Origin: Paramecium tetraurelia
Lineage: Eukaryota > Ciliophora > Oligohymenophorea > Peniculida > Parameciidae
Direction of reading: 5' to 3'
DNA: 64,000 nucleotides
Assembly: GCF_000165425.1 (NCBI RefSeq)
Contig: NW_001799038.1
Coordinates: 79,094 to 143,093, forward strand
Shown here: one piece after another, positions 58,196 through 64,000 of the stretch
Numbering within the stretch: the stretch's first letter is position 1
Layout: the number at the start of each line of letters is the position of its first letter
Notes under the pieces: generated by a model
What the model was told of the DNA's origin: nothing
Databases searched by the model: none
What the model saw: only the letters and a program-made list of their open reading frames with translations
Made by a program: the position numbers and the translations under genes

Positions 58196-59155
58196 ATGGA
58201 GAGATTGAAAGATATTGAAAGTATGGCACATGGACATGCAGGTGCATTGGCTGGTCTTTTTTCTACATGCTTACTCTATCCGCTGGAAAATATAAAAACA
58301 AGAATGGCAGCATCTTAATAAAAAGAGGCCATTCAGGAAGTCATCATTAAAGTTTGGGATTAAGAAGGTCTAAGGGGATTTTTTAAAGGAGTAACCCCAT
58401 TAGCATTAGGCAACTATATTTCGTATGGAGTTTACTTTTTTTGGTATGAATATCATATTTTATAAGAAGGTATGAGTATTTTAAACATTTGTTTAGAACT
58501 GATATTTCTAATTCATTTGCTTTAATTTAACCTTCATTAGCATCAGCCATTCTCACAACATTCGTAACAAATCCATTTTGGGTAGTTTAGTCAAGGATGA
58601 CTATTTGTAAAGATAATCTTAATTTTTTTCAAAAAACTAAAAAGATAGTCGAAACTGAAGGATGGGAAGTCTTATTTAAGGGTCTATAAGCCTCTCTGAT
58701 ATTAACTATTAATCCAATTATCCAATTTATTATTTATGAAGCGTATAAAAGGAGGTTCTAATATGCAGAAAATTAAGCCTTTGTAAATTTCATTGGAGGA
58801 GCCATCTCCAAAGCTGTTTCGACTATTTTAACTTATGTTTATTTTTTAACTTATTTTAGCCTTACTAACTTCTAAGGACCAAAATCCATTTCAAAAAAAA
58901 TAGTTCAAAATCATATTTTTCTGCTGCTGAAAAGATATTAAAGAGTGAAGGAATATAAGGATTATTTAAGGGTGAAACATTAATATTAATAATTTAGGTT
59001 TGACACCCAAATTATGTTAATCAGTATTGAATTCTGCATTCTTACTCATGTTTTACGAAAAGATTTATGAAATCATCAAATAAGGAATAATCCTTATAAT
59101 TATTGAAATTTTGAAATATCGCAAAAAAATAAGAAAACTTTAAAAATTAAAATGA
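58196..59155 (+). CDS. mitochondrial carrier family (SLC25) transporter
   Basis: Starts 18 bp after the previous stop. It contains the three carrier repeats: GALAGLFSTCLLYPLENIKT then GLRGFFKGVTPLALGNYISY; LASAILTTFVTNPFWVVQSR then GWEVLFKGLQASLILTINP; and AISKAVSTILTYPYQLLRTK then GIQGLFKGE. The Px[D/E]xx[K/R] signatures are PLENIK, and variant NPFWVVQ and PYQLLR. The order and the PLENIKTRM start resemble the peroxisomal or nucleotide carrier branch. Introns of about 30 nt (near 58455) and 23 nt (GTTTATTTTT..TTTTAG near 58840) are needed. Substrate cannot be told. Confidence 0.85.
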
Positions 59156-59196
59156 AAATGAAAGTTTATTTTTTATATATTTTATTGTTATTTAAA

Positions 59197-60114
59197 TCAA
59201 GCTATTTATTACAGTTTTTCTTTGTATAATGAGTTCAATAAAATTCTAGATGGGCACTTTTTCGGATTCTTGTCATCAAAGTCTTTTTAGGTTATAGAAT
59301 TAAATTAACCTTCAAAAGCAGGAATCATTTTAATTTTCTAAAAATTAAATTCAGCAATTTACTAATTCAGGATCAACTTTATTAAGTTTTCCAGTTTAAT
59401 ACGGTTTGTAAAAAGCATTATTTGTAGATTGATGAATAAAAGGTAGCTCTGGAGATATTGGGCTTTTGAAACTACTTTTATTTGCAGTTGTTAGAAATTC
59501 TTCCCTTGGAATTGGTTTTTTATAGAAGTTATCTTGATAAGTAGAATGAGTAGTCATAGGCATATCTACGACAGTTGGATGATGAGGTGGATTAATTTTG
59601 AGAGATGACATTCCTCCTCCAGCATAATCAAGCTAAATATTTATCAAAGATAAGTACTCGATATGCTGATGAACTACTAAATGGGATTAAAAACACTTTT
59701 TATTCTGGTTTTAAAGACTCTGCTGGCTTAGCATCAGGATGACCTTAATATGTACTCTAAATTTATGGAGTTATATAATACTCTTTATATAGTATCTATA
59801 TCCATTGGCAATTAACTCTTGTAAGTTACATTGTGATCAATTAGAGGTATTTACCTTTATTTACCATGTGTAATAAATTCCCTTTAATATAATGATTCTT
59901 ATCCTTTCTTAAAATCATTGGACAGAAGCATTTTAGGACATTTACATTATCCGCAAATGCATCGGCCGCAAATACAATCTCCTTTTAGATGGTTGAAGAA
60001 TGCTTCATTCTTAACTAATAATTTTCCAAAATGAGTCGACAACAGCTGACTCTAGTAAGTATTGGATTCTAGTGTTGAATATCGCGAATTGGCTTTGTAA
60101 TCTTATTCACTCAT
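59197..60114 (-). CDS. SAXO-like (stabilizer of axonemal microtubules) protein
   Basis: The N-terminal signature GDCICGRCICGQCKCPK near residue 48 matches the Cys-rich start of the SAXO/FAM154/STOP-like family. Later short microtubule-binding style repeats follow, such as SAYRVLI, MPMTTHSTYQDNFYKKPIPR and NKSSFKSPISPELPF. The end is KDFDDKNPKKCPSRILL. These proteins decorate microtubules in cilia and basal bodies. About 285 aa. A 25-nt intron (GTAAATTGC..TTTTAG) lies near the 3' end. At least one more, around 59770-59870, is unresolved. It converges with the carrier gene, 41 bp apart. Confidence 0.75.
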
Positions 60115-60171
60115 AATATATATTAATATTTATAAAATGATCTTCATTTTGAATATAACATTTATTCCTAC

Positions 60172-61234
60172 TCAATAATTAAGGATCCGTTTCATCCTTT
60201 CAACATCCTCGTTTATATATTAGGCTTATTATATTTAGTCATCATATTGAGATAATAACTAAAGTATTTAAGATCTCTAATGATTTTAACAGGAATCATT
60301 TTGGTTTAGGAATATTTCTGATATGGAATTTGAACTTCCATCGAAGGTGTTATCTAGCTAACTTTTCATGCTATCATCCAAAAATCGTTAAAATTATTCA
60401 CTGTTAACTAATTCCAAAGCACATTTAAAGAGTTCTTTTTCAACAACTTTTTTTTATATTCCTCTTCTTTTGATTGGCACAATATTATTAATCCTTAATT
60501 CATATTCATAAATTAATTAATTTGAATCCAAACTACTTTTGATTTCCGAGAAACTTAGTTAATATGAATATTCTGGATGTTTATCCATAAATTCTTTGAA
60601 ATCTCCTTTACTGTTTACTTGCTAAGGATAATTCATTGCTTCATCCTATTTAAAGACTATTTTTTACAAGAGATATTTTGATTAAATCAAGAAAGAGCAC
60701 CTGTAATAAATCTCTTAATACGTTTAAATCTTTTTTCTTATCAAAATATTGCGCTCCGATTACAGCTTTAAGGGTCTAGGCTAATATCTTTGAATTGTTT
60801 CTAGAATTATTTAGATTCCCCATATTACTTTAAATCTGAATTAGGGTTGATTGAAACGAACATTTAAGACTTCAATCCTAATTAAACTGCAATATCTGCT
60901 AAATTTTTCTCTGATAAAACCAATTGCTTCAACCTCCTAATTTCAGAGTAGGTTTTGAATGTTTTATGAGTTTTATTGGGTAGACTAGTAAAATAATTTA
61001 ATTCTTTAAGTCATACTCTTAAAAAAAAAAGAAATCATTGTAATAAAAGTCGATCAGATCTTAACCTAATTCAATCAAATTTTCGTTGATGCCTTATTTT
61101 AAAGGATTATCTTTATTTCTTGACATATACTCTTAATGGTATTATTTGAAAGTCATGGCTTTTTTTAGCAACTCAGGGTGTCGAAATTCCAATAATTTAT
61201 TCGTGGTTGAGTATTGTTTGTGGTTAGATTGCAT
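60172..61234 (-). CDS. RNase III-fold protein, mitochondrial ribosomal mL44-like
   Basis: Residues 10-120 follow the RNase III fold: NKLLEFRHPELLKKAMTFKQ, then NENLIELGQDLIDFYY in place of the active NERLEFLGD motif, and RRLKQLVLSEKNLADIAVQL then GLKSQMF. The conserved GD has become GQ, and the second acidic residue of the motif is also changed, so nuclease activity is unlikely. A later segment (IYEYELRINNIVPIKRRGIQ, KKVVEKELFKCALELV) looks like a double-stranded-RNA-binding domain. This combination and the lost active site are typical of mL44 of the mitochondrial large ribosomal subunit. Introns near 60990 and 60750 are needed. About 335 aa. Confidence 0.6.
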
Positions 61235-64000
61235 ATAAATATATTAAATATAAATAAATTTAGAGTTAAAATTTTAATCAATCATATTTTTCTATGATAG
61301 AACACAAGGTAAGCATCTATGCGAGATATTTGATCATATGAAAGTCTTGCGATTTCGTCATCATTGTATAGAAAAAACTAAAGAGATTGATAACAGGATA
61401 AAAATACTTATGAATTACGCAAACATAGTGACCTTAGTCAATGGTTCCAGAGTGTACAATCACTGCTTATAAATGATACTTTGTATCAACGATATCTGTG
61501 GAACAACAGCTAGAAATGATGATTGGAACTTATACTTTTTGATGTTTATGATTAAGGAAAATCATCTTGCAATAAACCTCTAATTTAATTTTTAGATGCA
61601 ATTAAATATATGAATGTATGCATATCTAGCTTAAACACTACACTATAATTGCAAAATTGGAGTTTATCAATAAATCATATAACAGCATTAAATTGGAACA
61701 ATCTTAATTAATAAAGTGTGATTTATCTGAAAAACATAATAAGTTTAATCAATGGCTTTAGGAATCAAACAGAAAAAGAATTCAATAAAGGAGGCATTCT
61801 TAAATTTGCAAACCAAGAAACTGTATAGATTATAAGAAATTTAACTTAATAGTAATTTTCTAAAGAATATATTTCAATAGTCATTATCTTGAGGCTTTAT
61901 CTTATTTCGATCGAATTCTAATTGACTCAATTCCTCTAATCTTAGTTAATTATAGAATTCATAACCAATATTAATGAATACAGGAGGGAAGATGATTTCT
62001 ATTTGAAAAATTGATCTTCATCAAAATTAATTTTATTTTGATTTCGACTTTAATTAATGCTCAAATTTAATATTCAAATGTTTAATCTCTAATTTGACGA
62101 TTTTCTACTAAATCGTTACATTATTCTACTATATTCACCTGTCTCATGTTATCTCTAGATATTACATTGCATTAAAGTCGCCATTATTGATCGTTTACGC
62201 GAAAACCTTTTAAAGAATAATCATATGTTTATACTTATATACCCTCATCTATTAAAAATGATTCTCATTTTTATCTAAAGGTGATTCATTAAAATTTTTC
62301 ATCTTCAAAATTTCGAAAGTTAAGTTTAATCAGATGGTATTTTAAGTTTTTCTTAACAAACAATTTCCCCAATTGCTGAATCATTAATTTGTGATTAAAA
62401 TCTCCCTTAATGGTTTAATCCCACAAAAATTAACCAGTTTAAACAGAATCCAACGAATAATAGCAATCCATTCGTGAGTTAAAGATGTTGGAATTATTAA
62501 TTGTAAAACACATTCCTAAGAAACAAATTGAATAAAACTTGTATAATAAATTAAATTAATGAATTTAAAAGAGTTGAAATTACAAATATCGTTCTTTCGA
62601 TCTATAACAAATACTTCATTAAGATGTTTAATTTGTGCTTAGGATGTACAATTCAATCGAAAAGAACTATTATTTAAAACAGAATAAAACGCTCACTTTT
62701 TTCTTATAATCATCTAATGATTGTAATACAATATTATTTGATTTACATTATATTATTAATCTAATTCAAATTGGCTTTGATTTAGGATATAATTACTTAT
62801 AAGGTACTTTGTATTTGAATGTTATTGTTTAAAATTCAATTTGCAAAAATATTAAAATCAATAGTTGAAGGTAGGAAAAGTTAAGTTTTTAACCTTTGCC
62901 TTTAATAGAATACCAAAATTTTGTTAAAAATATTTTAGACAATGTTAGAACAATTTGTTGATAAATAACAAATGATAGAGTCTTAATATGTGTTTCTCCT
63001 TAACAGGATTAATAAATAAATAAATAAAAATAAACTATTAGAAGTTAATTCCTCACTGCTTTGAGAACATCACTAGAATTTATAAGAGAGGATAAGGAAA
63101 AGATGTTCGATTTTAACAGCATGGATTACAATAATATTAATTTTCTTTTTATCAAGCCAAACATAAGTTAAATAGCATTACAACTCTGAGCAATAAGCTT
63201 AAGTGAAAATGTATGAAATTTGGCTATATATTTATTTTAGTTAAAGGGACTTTTGAGCAGAACAATTTTCCATCACTAAAATAAATGCATCTGATGTATA
63301 ATAGACTCTTGGTTAAATTATAATTGAGGTAACAATTGCTTTTCCAATTCCTTCAAAGTTAAAAATACTAAAAACTGTTTAATCAGAAGTAGATTTAAAG
63401 GATTTAAAAAACCTAATGTATTTGACTGAAATATATAATTTCAACTCTAATTTCTTAATTATTTTTCGAAGAATTACAAAGTGTTAAAGATAGTATTCGA
63501 TATTTCGAAATTATTATTCGATGTTTATACATCCTTAGAAAAGGTTTCTTAAACATAAAGCATTTTTAGAGAAGTTTTTTTTAATTTTTTTTACTTATTT
63601 ATTTATTATCTACCCATTCTCTTCAAATACATAAACTTAATTTCTTTATGAATATCAAATCTTAATATATATATATAAGATTCATCAAATTATTGGTGAA
63701 ATCAATTTTATATTATATTTTGTAGAATGGATTGGCAGCGCACAAAAAACAGTTTGATAATCTTATAGTTAATATTACTTTTTAAACATAATAATTTTTG
63801 TTAAACCAATTTGATGTAATTTGACAAAATTTTCAATAAGTCTTAATTTTCTTGTCAATTTCTAACATTCTTTGATAACTTTTACAATTTATGGATAGCT
63901 GATATCAGAAATTATTATTAAAATATATATAATATATATTAAAAGGATATTTGGAAATGATGTGGGGTGGCATAATTGAGATAGGTTAAAAAGAAAATTG
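61235..64000. other. gene-poor right end (2.77 kb)
   Basis: No convincing gene. One plus-strand frame (61331-62818) is interrupted by six TGA codons, close to the number expected by chance. A short two-exon model at 62942-63206 is listed separately. Low-complexity TA tracts occur near 63665 and 63925. A further open frame begins at ATG 63728 (MDWQRTKNSL) without support. Confidence 0.5.
62942..63206 (+). CDS. doubtful small protein
   Basis: Exon 1 MLEQFVDKQQMIESQYVFLL continues to KLLE. Removal of a 22-nt GT..AG interval (GTTAATTCCT..TTTGAG) leads to NITRIYKRGQGKDVRFQQHG and an end at TGA 63204-63206. The second exon reads like protein, but the intron has non-standard ends (GTT..GAG). Chance or a gene remnant is possible. 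Confidence 0.25.

Noticed and set aside
1-64000. tRNA, rRNA, CRISPR arrays, insertion sequences
   Set aside because: No cloverleaf-like T-arm motif, no array of direct repeats and no transposase reading were seen. Small structured RNAs could still be missed by eye.

Overview
The window is protein-coding DNA from a ciliate macronuclear genome, most likely a Paramecium. It is AT-rich and densely packed. Genes can only be read if TAA and TAG encode glutamine and TGA is the only stop. Introns are tiny, mostly 18-35 nt, usually starting GTA and ending TAG. In a Rab11-like GTPase, TAG and TAA sit nine codons apart at two family-conserved glutamines, which fixes the code directly. Convergent genes are separated by as little as 11-60 bp. 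I see no rRNA, tRNA, CRISPR array or recognisable transposon. A 66-bp run of N at 26057-26122 interrupts the topoisomerase I gene.

Layout. 1-7 kb: NAA15 (cut by the left edge), a coiled-coil protein, an unknown protein, a TB2/DP1/HVA22 membrane protein and a HemW-like radical SAM protein. 7-12 kb: an ankyrin protein, an Enhancer-of-zeste type histone methyltransferase and a RAD17-like degenerate AAA+ protein. 13-15.5 kb: a profilin-like protein and two tandem protein kinases. 16-21 kb: a RING-like protein, small proteins and a long coiled-coil protein. 21-30 kb: ribosomal protein uS7, a WBP2-like protein, a repeat protein, a WD-like protein, TOP1, the dynein assembly factor DNAAF1 and an EF-hand protein. 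30-41.6 kb: a Q-rich protein with NPF/DLF motifs, a USP5-like deubiquitinase, a MORN protein, TRM11, a polytopic membrane protein, a small lipidated protein and FCF1. 42-52 kb: a K+ channel with a cyclic-nucleotide-binding domain, a B-box-like protein, and a pore-less channel relative that shares a zinc-knuckle-like motif with the K+ channel. 52.6-61 kb: Rab11, a Q-rich EF-hand protein, a long coiled-coil protein, a mitochondrial carrier, a SAXO-like axonemal protein and an mL44-like RNase III-fold protein. 61.2-64 kb has no convincing gene.

The genes do not form one pathway. Themes that recur are cilia (DNAAF1, SAXO, EF-hand, coiled-coil and MORN proteins), membrane excitability and trafficking, chromatin and DNA topology, and translation. 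Gene models were built by hand from frame continuity, GT..AG intron candidates that restore frame, and family motifs recalled from general knowledge. No database search was run. Start codons and some introns are therefore predictions.
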